Origin: SIG588 sp045599305
GTDB lineage: Bacteria > Bacillota > Clostridia > Oscillospirales > Acutalibacteraceae
Direction of reading: 5' to 3'
DNA: 38,308 nucleotides
NCBI GenBank assembly: GCA_045599305.1
Contig: JAZRVU010000099.1
Span: 1 to 38,308 of the forward strand
The translations under genes were made by a program, and so were the position numbers. The notes beneath the pieces were generated by a model that saw nothing but the letters and a program-made list of their open reading frames with translations, had not been told where the DNA came from and did not search any database. Of the stretch, positions 7,664 through 16,371 are shown piece by piece (position 1 is the stretch's first letter; the number at the start of each line of letters is the position of its first letter).

Positions 7664-7692
7664 TTGAAAAATCTGCCAACATCTGCTAAACT
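7664..7692 (+). promoter_or_regulatory. Promoter of the glgBCDA operon
   Basis: TTGAAA (7664-7669), a 17-base spacer and TAAACT (7687-7692). Transcription would begin near 7699, about 55 bases before the chosen glgB start. This rules out the in-frame ATG at 7697. Confidence 0.65.
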
Positions 7693-7753
7693 ATAAATGA
7701 AAAGTTGTCTTCCCGTGCGGGGGGGCAGGGAATCAAAAAAGGACGGTCGGATT

Positions 7754-9652
7754 ATGCAGGATGTCAACATCTTTTTTTATGAAAAGCCCGGCGAGCCGTC
7801 ACCCCATTTTCACAAAGGGGTGAACTGCCGCCTGTTCGATCTGCTCGGCTGTCACCGGGAGGCGGACGGCTATGTGTTTCGCGTGTGGGCGCCGAATGCC
7901 TCGGCGGTGGCGCTGACAGGCGATTTCAACGGCTGGGACAACACCGCCCTGCCGATGACGCGGGTGGGGGACGACGTGTGGGAATGCCGCACCGATGCCC
8001 CCGGTGAATATGACGCCTATAAATACGCGGTGACCGGCGCGGACGGGCAAACGGTGCTCAAATCCGACCCATGTGCCTATCATTACGAAACGGCCCCGGC
8101 CAACGCCTCCAAGGTGTATCAGCCGGAGGGGTATGTGTGGCACGACGCGGCGTGGCAGCGCAAGAAGGCGAAAGAGTCGGTCTATGACCGGCCGGTGAAC
8201 ATCTATGAGGTGCACGCCGGGTCGTGGAAGCGCCACCCCGACGGAAATCCCTATTCCTACCGCGACCTGGCGGCGGGTCTGGTACCCTATGTGAAGGAGA
8301 TGGGCTACACCCACATCGAGCTGCTGCCCATCATGGAGTTCCCCTATGACGGCTCATGGGGATATCAGGTGACGGGGTATTTCGCCCCCACCTCCCGCTA
8401 CGGCACGCCGGCCGATTTTATGGCGTTCGTGGACACCTGCCATCAGGCGGGCATCGGGGTCATCCTCGACTGGGTGCCCGCACATTTCCCGCGGGATGAA
8501 TTCGGCCTCTTCCGGTTCGACGGCGGCCCCTGCTATGAATATGCCGACCCGCGCCGCGGCGAGCATAAGGAGTGGGGCACCTGCGTGTTTGATTACGGCC
8601 GGCCGGAGGTGCGCAGCTTCCTCATCTCCAACGCGATCTTCTGGATGGAGCGGTATCACGCGGACGGCCTGCGGGTGGACGCGGTGGCCTCCATGCTCTA
8701 TCTTGACTATAACCGCCGGCCGGGCGAATGGCTGCCCAACCAGTTCGGCGGGAACGAAAATCTGGAGGCGGTTGCTTTTCTGCGGCTGCTCAACGAGGCG
8801 GTGTTCGCCCGCTTCCCGCAGGCCATGATGATCGCGGAGGAATCCACCGCATGGCCGCTGGTCTCCCGTCCCACCGATGCGGGCGGGCTGGGCTTCAATT
8901 TCAAGTGGAACATGGGCTGGATGAACGATATGCTGCGCTATGCGGCGATGGATCCGCTCTTCCGCAAGGACAACCACGACGCCCTCACCTTCTCACTGTT
9001 CTATGCCTTTTCCGAAAATTTCATCCTGCCCGTCTCGCACGACGAGGTGGTGCACGGCAAGGGCTCGCTCCTCAACAAGATGCCGGGCGAATATGAGATG
9101 AAATTCGCCGGGGCGCGGGCGTTCCTCGGCTATATGATGACCCACCCGGGCAAGAAACTCAACTTCATGGGCAATGAGCTGGGGCAGTTCAAGGAGTGGG
9201 ACTATCAGTCCGGGCTGGACTGGCTGCTGCTCGACTATGAGGCGCACCGTCAGTTTCAGCGGTTCGTGCGGGAACTCAACGCCTTTTATCTGAAATCCGC
9301 GCCGCTGTGGGAGAACGACTTTTCGTGGGAGGGCTTTTCGTGGATCGCCCATGACGACCGCTCCCAGAGCGTCATCGCCTTCCGCCGCATCGACCGCAAG
9401 GGCCGCGAACTGATCGCGGTGTGCAATTTCACCCCCGTGCAGCGAGAAAATTACCGCATCGGTGTGCCGGCGGCGGGGGAATATCACGAGGTGTTCACCA
9501 CCGATGCCGCGGCATACGGCGGCACGGGTGTGGCAAACGGAAAAATCCTGTCGGAAAAGGAGCCGATGCACGGGTGTGAGCAGTCGGTGTCGCTGACACT
9601 GCCGCCGCTCTCCGTCATCGTGCTGCGCCGGGCCCGATCGTCCCGCCGATAA
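7754..9652 (+). CDS. glgB: 1,4-alpha-glucan (glycogen) branching enzyme
   Basis: This enzyme transfers segments of alpha-1,4-glucan chains to make alpha-1,6 branches in glycogen. It is 632 aa, normal for the GH13_9 family. It has an N-terminal CBM48 domain (FRVWAPNASAVALTGDFNGW), a catalytic barrel with region I DWVPAHF, region II GLRVDAVAS (nucleophile D309), region III EEST (E362) and region IV SHDEVVHGKGSL, and a C-terminal beta domain. D309 and E362 are 53 residues apart, as D405 and E458 are in E. coli GlgB. Start ATG 7754 has AAAGGA ten bases upstream; the ATG at 7697 overlaps the predicted transcription start and lacks a ribosome site. First gene of glgBCDA; glgC follows after 39 bases. 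Confidence 0.96.
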   Translation: MQDVNIFFYEKPGEPSPHFHKGVNCRLFDLLGCHREADGYVFRVWAPNASAVALTGDFNGWDNTALPMTRVGDDVWECRTDAPGEYDAYKYAVTGADGQTVLKSDPCAYHYETAPANASKVYQPEGYVWHDAAWQRKKAKESVYDRPVNIYEVHAGSWKRHPDGNPYSYRDLAAGLVPYVKEMGYTHIELLPIMEFPYDGSWGYQVTGYFAPTSRYGTPADFMAFVDTCHQAGIGVILDWVPAHFPRDEFGLFRFDGGPCYEYADPRRGEHKEWGTCVFDYGRPEVRSFLISNAIFWMERYHADGLRVDAVASMLYLDYNRRPGEWLPNQFGGNENLEAVAFLRLLNEAVFARFPQAMMIAEESTAWPLVSRPTDAGGLGFNFKWNMGWMNDMLRYAAMDPLFRKDNHDALTFSLFYAFSENFILPVSHDEVVHGKGSLLNKMPGEYEMKFAGARAFLGYMMTHPGKKLNFMGNELGQFKEWDYQSGLDWLLLDYEAHRQFQRFVRELNAFYLKSAPLWENDFSWEGFSWIAHDDRSQSVIAFRRIDRKGRELIAVCNFTPVQRENYRIGVPAAGEYHEVFTTDAAAYGGTGVANGKILSEKEPMHGCEQSVSLTLPPLSVIVLRRARSSRR

Positions 9653-9691
9653 GTGTCGTTCAAGTCATCAAGCAGAAAGGAAGACCGTTTT

Positions 9692-10921
9692 ATGTATCGC
9701 AAGCAGGAATGTGTGGCCATGCTGCTCGCCGGGGGACAGGGCAGCCGCCTCTACGCCCTCACCCGCAGCATCGCCAAGCCCGCCGTGCCCTACGGCGGCA
9801 AATACCGCATCATCGACTTCCCCCTCTCCAACTGCACCAACTCCGGTATCGACACGGTGGGGGTGCTGACGCAGTATCAGCCGCTGGAGCTCAACGACTA
9901 TATCGGCGCGGGGGAGCCGTGGGATCTCGACCGTGCGGGTGCCGGTGTGCACGTGCTGCCGCCCTATCAGCGCAATAAGGGGGCGGACTGGTACAAGGGC
10001 ACCGCCAACGCCATCTATCAGAACATGAATTTCATCGAGCGGTACGATCCGGAATATGTGCTGGTGCTCTCGGGCGACCACATCTATAAAATGGACTATT
10101 CCAAAATGATCGCGGAGCACAAAAAGCACGATGCCGCCTGCACCATCGCCGTCATCGAGGTGGAGATGGCGGAGGCGAGCCGCTTCGGCATCCTGAACAC
10201 CAACCCCGACGGCTCCATCTATGAATTCGACGAAAAACCCGCCCATCCCAAGAGCAATCTGGCCTCGATGGGCATTTACGTGTTCACGTGGGAAAAACTG
10301 CGCCGCTATCTCACGCAGGACGAGGCGGATCCCGCATCCTCCAACGATTTCGGCAAAAACGTGCTGCCCGCCATGCTGAATGCCGGCGAGCGGATGTTTG
10401 CCTACCGCTTCGAAGGGTACTGGAAGGATGTCGGCACCATCGACAGCCTGTGGGAGGCGAACATGGATCTGCTCGATCCCAACGTGCCGCTCGATCTGGA
10501 GGACCCCGAGTGGCGCATCTACGCCCGCAGTGCCGGGTCGCCGCCCCACTACATCGGTAAATCTGCCCGGGTGCAGAACAGCATCATTTCCGAGGGCGGC
10601 GTGATCGACGGCGCCGTGGACTTTTCGGTGCTGTTTTCGGATGTGGCGGTGGAGGAGGGCGCGGAGATCCGCGACTCCATCCTGATGCCCGGCTGCCGGG
10701 TGAAAAAGGGCGCCCGGGTGCAATACGCCATCCTGGCCGAAAACGTCACGGTGGAGGAAGACGCCGTGGTGGGCAACCGCCCCGAGGATATGGACAACCT
10801 TGATGACTGGGGCGTGGCGGTGGTCGCCGCCGGCCGGCGGATCGGCCGCGGCGCGGCGGTGCCGGCCAAGGCCATGCAGGAGACCGATGTCGATGCAAAG
10901 GAGGGGCAGGACAATGCGTAA
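9692..10921 (+). CDS. glgC: Glucose-1-phosphate adenylyltransferase, catalytic subunit
   Basis: GlgC makes ADP-glucose from ATP and glucose-1-phosphate, the committed step of glycogen synthesis. It is 409 aa. The N-terminal nucleotidyltransferase domain has the intact pyrophosphorylase loop LLAGGQGSRLYALT, then KPAVPYGGKYRIIDFPLSN, SGDHIYKMDY (catalytic Asp) and FEGYWKDVGTID. The C-terminal left-handed beta-helix has hexapeptide repeats. Start ATG 9692 has GAAAGGAAG upstream. Its last 8 bases overlap glgD, which implies translational coupling of the two subunits. Confidence 0.97.
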   Translation: MYRKQECVAMLLAGGQGSRLYALTRSIAKPAVPYGGKYRIIDFPLSNCTNSGIDTVGVLTQYQPLELNDYIGAGEPWDLDRAGAGVHVLPPYQRNKGADWYKGTANAIYQNMNFIERYDPEYVLVLSGDHIYKMDYSKMIAEHKKHDAACTIAVIEVEMAEASRFGILNTNPDGSIYEFDEKPAHPKSNLASMGIYVFTWEKLRRYLTQDEADPASSNDFGKNVLPAMLNAGERMFAYRFEGYWKDVGTIDSLWEANMDLLDPNVPLDLEDPEWRIYARSAGSPPHYIGKSARVQNSIISEGGVIDGAVDFSVLFSDVAVEEGAEIRDSILMPGCRVKKGARVQYAILAENVTVEEDAVVGNRPEDMDNLDDWGVAVVAAGRRIGRGAAVPAKAMQETDVDAKEGQDNA

Positions 10922-12023
10922 TGTGAACGTGGTGGGCGTCGTGTTCCCCAATCAGCACGACGCGTGTCTGGGCGGGCTCACCTCCCGCCGCTCGCTCGGC
11001 TCGGTGCCCTTTGGCGGGCGCTACCGGCTGATCGACTTCGTGCTCTCCAACATGGTCAACGCCGGTATCAGCAAGGTGGCGCTGGCCACCAAAAGCCACT
11101 ACCAGTCGCTGATGGATCATCTCGGCTCGGGCAAGGCGTGGGATCTCGACCGCAAGAACGGCGGCCTCTATTTTCAGCCCACCACCGTGTCGGATGCGGC
11201 CTATGCCGGGCGGATCGCGGCCTTCACGGATATGCTGGCGTTTTTGAATCACTGCAAAGAGGAATACGTGCTCATCGCCGACTGCCATGTGGTGGGCAAT
11301 CTTGACTACGCCGCCCTCATCCGCCGCCATATCGACAGCGGCGCGGACGTCACCGCGGCCTATCGGGTCGGTGCCCCCATCGGGCGGGAGGACGATATCC
11401 TCTTTTCGACCGACGCCGCCGGGCGGGTGAGCGATATCCGCGTGGGTGCCGCCGGGGAGGCGACCGCCGCCTGCGGCATCGGCCTCTACGTCATCGGGCG
11501 GGAACTGCTCATCCGGCTGGTGCAGCAGGCCAATGCCCACAGCCTTTACCATTTCGAGCGGGACATCCTGCAGCACGGGCTGTCCGATCTGGCCATCTTC
11601 GGCTATGAGGTGACGGAATACACCGCAACGGTCTATTCGCTGGCCGGTTATTTTGAGGCGAACATGGCGCTGCTCGACCCGGACGTGCGCTCGAAGATAT
11701 TCCTGCCTGCCCGCCGTGTCTACACCAAGGTGCGCGACTGTGCGCCGGCAGTCTACGGCCTGCACGCCACAGTGACCGATTCGCTGGTGGCGGACGGCGC
11801 CGTCATCGACGGCACGGTGCGCCGCTCGGTGGTGTTCCGCGACGTGAAGGTCGACCGCGGGGTGACGCTGGAAAACTGCATCATCATGCAGGGCAGCGCC
11901 ATCCGCGCAGACGCGAAGCTCGGGTATGTCATCTGCGACAAGGATGTGCAGGTCGGGGACGCCGCCTCGCTGCAGGGCGTGGCACATTACCCGGTCTATG
12001 TGAAAAAGGGTATGAAGATTTAA
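10914..12023 (+). CDS. glgD: GlgD, ADP-glucose pyrophosphorylase regulatory subunit
   Basis: GlgD is the non-catalytic partner of GlgC found in Firmicutes and is thought to form a GlgCD hetero-oligomer. It is 369 aa. The nucleotide-binding loop GGxGxRL of GlgC is replaced here by NQHDACLGGLTSRRS, while SVPFGGRYRLIDFVLSN is kept, exactly the GlgD pattern. The catalytic GDHIYKMDY of GlgC is replaced by IADCHVVGNLDY. The C-terminal beta-helix is intact. ATG 10914 lies inside the end of glgC with AAAGGAGGGG upstream. The lost catalytic residues are normal for the family, so this is not a pseudogene. Confidence 0.95.
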   Translation: MRNVNVVGVVFPNQHDACLGGLTSRRSLGSVPFGGRYRLIDFVLSNMVNAGISKVALATKSHYQSLMDHLGSGKAWDLDRKNGGLYFQPTTVSDAAYAGRIAAFTDMLAFLNHCKEEYVLIADCHVVGNLDYAALIRRHIDSGADVTAAYRVGAPIGREDDILFSTDAAGRVSDIRVGAAGEATAACGIGLYVIGRELLIRLVQQANAHSLYHFERDILQHGLSDLAIFGYEVTEYTATVYSLAGYFEANMALLDPDVRSKIFLPARRVYTKVRDCAPAVYGLHATVTDSLVADGAVIDGTVRRSVVFRDVKVDRGVTLENCIIMQGSAIRADAKLGYVICDKDVQVGDAASLQGVAHYPVYVKKGMKI

Positions 12024-12068
12024 GACGGCCGGACGCCGCCGGAAGTTTTTCATGAAAGGATGACTGTG

Positions 12069-13505
12069 ATGAAGGTTTTATACGCGGCCAGTGAGGCCAG
12101 ACCCTTTGCCGCTTCGGGCGGACTCGGTGACGTGGCGGGCTCGCTTCCGCAGGCCATCCGCGCCCGTCTGGTTGGGTGCCGTGTGGTGATGCCTCTCTAT
12201 GAGAGCGTGCCGCAGGAGCTGCGGGACGAGATGCGGTTCCTCACCAGTTTTTCGGTGCCGGTCTCGTGGCGCCGGCAGTATTGCGGCGTGTTCGAGGCGC
12301 GCAGCGGCGGGGTGATCTATTACCTGCTGGATAACCAGTACTATTTCAAGCGGGCCGGGCTCTACGGCCATTATGACGATGCCGAGCGCTTCGCCTTTTT
12401 CTCCCGCGCCGTGCTGGAGATGCTGGAGCATATCGATTTTTGCCCCGACGTCATCCATTGCAACGACTGGCAGACGGGACTCGTACCGGTGTACCACCAC
12501 CTGTTCTACCGCGAGCGGGAGGGGTATCAGCACATCAAGACGGTCTACACAATCCATAATATCCAGTATCAGGGCAAATACGGCATGGAGATACTGGGCG
12601 ACGTGTTCGGCCTGCCGGACACCGCCGCTTCGCTGGTGGAGCAGGACGGCTGTATCAACCTGATGAAGGGCGGCATCGAGACGGCCGATCAGGTCACCAC
12701 CGTCTCCCCGACCTATGCCGGCGAGATCTGCGACCCGTGGTATTCCTTCGGGCTGGACAGCATCCTGCGGGCACGCGGCTGGAAACTGCGCGGTATCTTA
12801 AACGGCATCGACACCGTCTCCTACGATCCGGCGACCGACCCGGTGATCGCCGCGAATTTCTCGGCGGAGGCGCCCGCCGGCAAGGCGGCGGACAAGGAGG
12901 CGCTGCAGCGCGAGCTGGGTCTGCCGGTGCGGGCGGATGTGCCGCTGATCGTCATGGTCACCCGGCTGGTCTCCCACAAGGGGCTGGATCTGGTGAAATA
13001 CGTGCTGGACGAATTGCTGCAGGAGGATGTGCAGTTCGCGGTGCTCGGCTCCGGCGACTGGACGTACGAAAACTTCTTCCGCGGGGTGAAGGAGCGGCAT
13101 TTCGACAAATTCTGCTTCTACGAGGGTTTCTTCCCCGACATGGCGCGCAAGTTCTATGCCGGCGGGGATATCTTCCTCATGCCCTCCAAGAGTGAGCCCT
13201 GCGGGCTGGCGCAGATGGTCGCCTGCCGCTACGGCGATCTGGTGGTGGTGCGGGAGACCGGCGGCCTCAAAGACTCCATCGTCGACTGCGGCGAAGAGGG
13301 CGGCTTCGGCTTCACCTTCAAGACCTACAACGCCGGGGATATGCTGGCGGCCATCCACCGCGCGATGGGCGCTTTTGGCAACGAAAACGACCTGCCGCTT
13401 CTGCGCCGCCGCGCGATGGAGCGCGATTTCAGCTGGGGGCGCTCGGCCAACGAATACATCCGGATGTACCGCGCGCTGGTCAAGGGCGACGGCGGGAACG
13501 AATAA
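12069..13505 (+). CDS. glgA: Glycogen synthase (ADP-glucose dependent)
   Basis: GlgA is a GT5 enzyme that extends alpha-1,4-glucan from ADP-glucose. It is 478 aa, the usual length. It has an N-terminal GT-B domain beginning MKVLYAASEARPFA with SGGLGDVAGSLP, the central HCNDWQTGLVP and NGID segments, and the C-terminal PSKSEPCGLAQM with ETGGLKDS. The residue aligned with E. coli Lys15 (KTGGL) is Ala15 here. ATG 12060 touches the AAAGGA ribosome site, whereas ATG 12069 has correct spacing and the normal GlgA N terminus, so 12069 is chosen. Last gene of the operon, followed by a strong terminator. Confidence 0.96.
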   Translation: MKVLYAASEARPFAASGGLGDVAGSLPQAIRARLVGCRVVMPLYESVPQELRDEMRFLTSFSVPVSWRRQYCGVFEARSGGVIYYLLDNQYYFKRAGLYGHYDDAERFAFFSRAVLEMLEHIDFCPDVIHCNDWQTGLVPVYHHLFYREREGYQHIKTVYTIHNIQYQGKYGMEILGDVFGLPDTAASLVEQDGCINLMKGGIETADQVTTVSPTYAGEICDPWYSFGLDSILRARGWKLRGILNGIDTVSYDPATDPVIAANFSAEAPAGKAADKEALQRELGLPVRADVPLIVMVTRLVSHKGLDLVKYVLDELLQEDVQFAVLGSGDWTYENFFRGVKERHFDKFCFYEGFFPDMARKFYAGGDIFLMPSKSEPCGLAQMVACRYGDLVVVRETGGLKDSIVDCGEEGGFGFTFKTYNAGDMLAAIHRAMGAFGNENDLPLLRRRAMERDFSWGRSANEYIRMYRALVKGDGGNE

Positions 13506-13576
13506 CTTATCCTGCAATATCACGCCAAGACGATCAGCCGTTTTGCAAAAAACGATCCCGGAAAAAGATATGACAA

Positions 13577-13617
13577 ACCGCCCTGCGTGCGAAAGCACGC
13601 AGGGCGGTCTCTTTTTT
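13577..13617. terminator. Terminator between glgA and the activase gene
   Basis: A perfect 14-bp stem (13577-13590 with 13595-13608), a GAAA loop, and the tail CTCTTTTTT (13609-13617) on the plus strand. It serves glgA. On the other strand it lies just past the stop of the convergent activase gene, with a weaker T-rich tail. Confidence 0.93.
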
Positions 13618-13619
13618 GT

Positions 13620-14378
13620 TCAGGGCCGGCCGAAGGTCATGCCCAGCATCTGCCATTTGGCGCCGGCCATGCTGTTTTCGGGCAGCCGCTCCCACGGTGA
13701 GCCAGCGGTCAGCGCCTCGATCGCCGCCAGATTTTCCGGCGTGTCGGTGATGCCGGGGATGAGGGGGGTGCGCAGCAGGTGCGGTTTGCCGCCGGCCTGC
13801 AGTGCCGCCAGATTGCGCAGGATGGGGGCGTTGTCCACCCCCGTGTACTGCCGGTGGTCGGCCGGGTCGGCCAGTTTCACGTCCATGATGACGAGATCGA
13901 CCGCCGCGCACACCGCGTCAAACACCGCCGGGTCGGCATAACCGCTCGTCTCCACCGCCAGATGATACGGCTTCAGCCGGGCGGCGAGTGCGAGCAGGAA
14001 TCCGCTCTGCGCCAGCGGCTCTCCGCCGGAAAAGGTGAAGCCGCCGAACAGGTCGCCCAGCCGGGCGGCCGAGGCGTGCAGTTCGTCCGCCAGTTCGTCA
14101 TCCGTCACCGTGCGCCCCGTCACCGACAGGCAGTTTTCGGGGCAGATGTGCAGGCACCGCCCGAAGGGCTGACACTCGGGGTGGGTGCAGGGGCGGCGGC
14201 ACAGGCCGCAGTGCCGGCAGCGCGCCTCTTTCACCATCAACTGCGGCGCGGCGATAAAGCCCTCCGGGTTGTGGCACCAGCGGCAGCGCAGGGGACACCC
14301 CTTGAAAAACACCGTGGTGCGCAGTCCGGGGCCGTCGTGCACCGCCAGTTCCTTGATATCGAATATCGTGCCGGTCAT
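13620..14378 (-). CDS. Glycyl radical enzyme activase (radical SAM, PflA family)
   Basis: This enzyme installs the glycyl radical on the neighbouring enzyme, using S-adenosylmethionine and a 4Fe-4S cluster. It is 252 aa. The radical-SAM motif CPLRCRWC carries C28, C32 and C35 (CxxxCxxC). It is followed by a ferredoxin-like insert with CRHCGLCRRPC (C54, C57, C60, C64) and a further Cys group (C69, C75, C79, C83), then the SAM-binding FSGGEPL (about residues 116-122). The insert is typical of activases for dehydratase-type glycyl radical enzymes and is lacking in the simple PflA. ATG 14378 overlaps the stop of the upstream enzyme gene by 4 bases (ATGA), showing tight coupling. Confidence 0.94.
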   Translation of the reverse strand: MTGTIFDIKELAVHDGPGLRTTVFFKGCPLRCRWCHNPEGFIAAPQLMVKEARCRHCGLCRRPCTHPECQPFGRCLHICPENCLSVTGRTVTDDELADELHASAARLGDLFGGFTFSGGEPLAQSGFLLALAARLKPYHLAVETSGYADPAVFDAVCAAVDLVIMDVKLADPADHRQYTGVDNAPILRNLAALQAGGKPHLLRTPLIPGITDTPENLAAIEALTAGSPWERLPENSMAGAKWQMLGMTFGRP

Positions 14379-16360
14379 AGCGCGTATGCCTGCCGGGCGA
14401 GGACGTGATCCTGATATTCGCGGTCGAGTTCCACGAAATAGGCGCTCCAGCCCCAGATGCGCACCACCAGATGCCGGTGTGCGTCGGGATTGACCTGTGC
14501 ATCCAGCAGGGTGGCGCGATCCACGGCGTTGAGCTGCAGTTGGTGCCCGCCGCGGGCAATGAACGCCCGTACCAGCTGCCCCACCTTTTCGGCGCCGTCC
14601 GCATCGGCGAACAGGCTCTGATCCAGTTCCAACGTCAGCGGGCCGCCGTTGATGGCGCGGTCGAAATGCGGCTTGGTCATGGAGGCCACCACCGTCACGG
14701 GGCTCTTCACCGGGGCAAAGAGGCTGACGGAGAAGTTGGCACCGAACGGCTCGCCCCGGCGGCGGCCGTCGGGCGAGGCGCCCAGTTCGTTGGCGTGCCA
14801 TAGATAGTACATCGCACTGCCGGTGCCGGCGCGGAAGCGGCCGCCGCGGCAGTTCACCCGTCCCTCAAGGCTGTCGGCAAAGGTGTCGAGCAGGGAGACG
14901 AGGAGATCATCGGCATAGTCGTCGTCACTGCCCACCTTCGGTGCCTCATAGCGCAGCAGATGCAGCAGGACGGGATCGTTTTCAAAGTTTTCGTCCACCG
15001 CTTTGAGCAGCGCCTCCTTGGAAAGGCGCGCCTCCTCGAACACATACCGCCGGATCGCGGCCAGCGAGTCGGCCGCGGTGGCGATGCCGGTGCCGTGGAT
15101 GCCGAAATTGTTGTATTTGGCGCCGCAATGGATGTCCGGCCGGGTGAGCACCCCCATGAAGGGGGAGGGGACGAACCACAGATCGCGGATGCCCTCGGTG
15201 ATGGCGGCTGCCTGCGCGGTCACCCGCGCCTTCACCGCCGCGAAAAAGTCCCCGAAGGTCGCGGCACCGGCCAGATCATGGTGCAGTGCCTCGTCCACCG
15301 CGCGGGGGAAGGAGAGCGCACCGATATTGGCCACGTCCGCCCCCACACCGGGAATGATGAATTCCCAGCAGGCGGCCACGGTGTAGTTGACGGCATCCTC
15401 ATGGGCGTAGCCCAGCCGCTCGAGCGCGGGGATGACCACATCATCGTTGGAGTACTGCGGGAAGCCCAGTCCCACCTCGGTCAGACGGCTCGCCATGGTG
15501 TACCGCTCGGGCGGGGTACGCCGGCTCACCCGCAGGTTGATCTTCGGGTCGATGAGGCGGTTCTGCCGGCTGGCCTCCAGGCACAGCTCCGAAAGCAGAT
15601 TGAAGGTGTCGTGCCCCTCGGCATCGCACCCGCCCAGCATCAGGCTCTGTCCGTTGTCTCCCTGCTGCACGCCGGGGTAGAGGTCGCTGTCCTTGTTGAA
15701 CGAGAGGAAGAATTCCCGCACCAGCGCCAGCGCGGATTCCCGCGTCTGCACCCCCGCCGCGATATCCGCGGCGAGATAGGGGTAGATGTGCAGGTCGAAG
15801 CGGCCGACGGTGTTGTGATAGTTGCCCTCGAGCCACAGCGCAAAGTGGAGGATGCGGAAGGACTGCAGTGCCTCGCGGAAATTGCGCGCCGGCCCGCGCG
15901 GCACCTGCCGCAGGGTGGCGGCCAGCTCGGAAAGTCCCTGCCGCGCGGCCTCGTCGGCGTAGCGGTCGGTCAGCTCCAGCAGCGCGTCGATGGCGCGGCG
16001 GCCGCGGGCGTCCGCCTCCTCCCGCCGGGCGGCCAGCCCGGTGGCGATGACGGCATAATAATCGGGCGAGAGGTTGGAGAGGTAGCCGAGCTCGTGGATG
16101 AAATGCTCCCGGCGCAGAGCCTCCCATTCCGCGGGGGTGAAGCAGTCGGGCAGGTCGGCCACCGTGCGGGTGAAGGCGATCTGCTCCCCCGGCAGGATGA
16201 CGGGCCGCTCCTCGCGGCACATATGCTCAAAGCGCTCGATCATCCGCTCGGCCGGGTCAAGCCCGCGGGCGGCAAAGTCGGGCGCCGGATCCCACCCGGT
16301 CGTGCGGCGCAGGGCGTGGTGCTGTTTATCGGTGATATACCGGTACAGTTGCTCGTTCAT
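14375..16360 (-). CDS. Short glycyl radical enzyme of unknown substrate (PFL-like family)
   Basis: An oxygen-sensitive cytoplasmic radical enzyme. The C-terminal glycyl motif RIWGWSA has the radical Gly at 637 and is preceded by the typical GHQLQLNAVD strand. The active-site Cys is C331 in ACWEF, followed by Glu333, so the motif is CxE as in dehydratases and lyases (diol, choline, hydroxyproline types) and not the CC pair of pyruvate formate-lyase. The PFL-domain start around ILPGEQIAFTR (55-65) and PDGRRRGEPFGAN (530-542) are also present. Its 661 aa is 120-180 shorter than most characterised members (about 780-840), with both ends intact, so internal segments seem shortened. ATG 16360 has GGAGG at the right distance. 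The gene lies 11 bases after the GH51 gene and overlaps its activase gene. The substrate cannot be read from the sequence; the context suggests a sugar-derived compound. Confidence 0.9.
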   Translation of the reverse strand: MNEQLYRYITDKQHHALRRTTGWDPAPDFAARGLDPAERMIERFEHMCREERPVILPGEQIAFTRTVADLPDCFTPAEWEALRREHFIHELGYLSNLSPDYYAVIATGLAARREEADARGRRAIDALLELTDRYADEAARQGLSELAATLRQVPRGPARNFREALQSFRILHFALWLEGNYHNTVGRFDLHIYPYLAADIAAGVQTRESALALVREFFLSFNKDSDLYPGVQQGDNGQSLMLGGCDAEGHDTFNLLSELCLEASRQNRLIDPKINLRVSRRTPPERYTMASRLTEVGLGFPQYSNDDVVIPALERLGYAHEDAVNYTVAACWEFIIPGVGADVANIGALSFPRAVDEALHHDLAGAATFGDFFAAVKARVTAQAAAITEGIRDLWFVPSPFMGVLTRPDIHCGAKYNNFGIHGTGIATAADSLAAIRRYVFEEARLSKEALLKAVDENFENDPVLLHLLRYEAPKVGSDDDYADDLLVSLLDTFADSLEGRVNCRGGRFRAGTGSAMYYLWHANELGASPDGRRRGEPFGANFSVSLFAPVKSPVTVVASMTKPHFDRAINGGPLTLELDQSLFADADGAEKVGQLVRAFIARGGHQLQLNAVDRATLLDAQVNPDAHRHLVVRIWGWSAYFVELDREYQDHVLARQAYAL

Positions 16361-16371
16361 GCAGACCTCCG

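Noticed and set aside
10914..12023. GlgD as a decayed glgC copy
   Set aside because: The missing catalytic loop is the family norm and the gene is intact and coupled to glgC.
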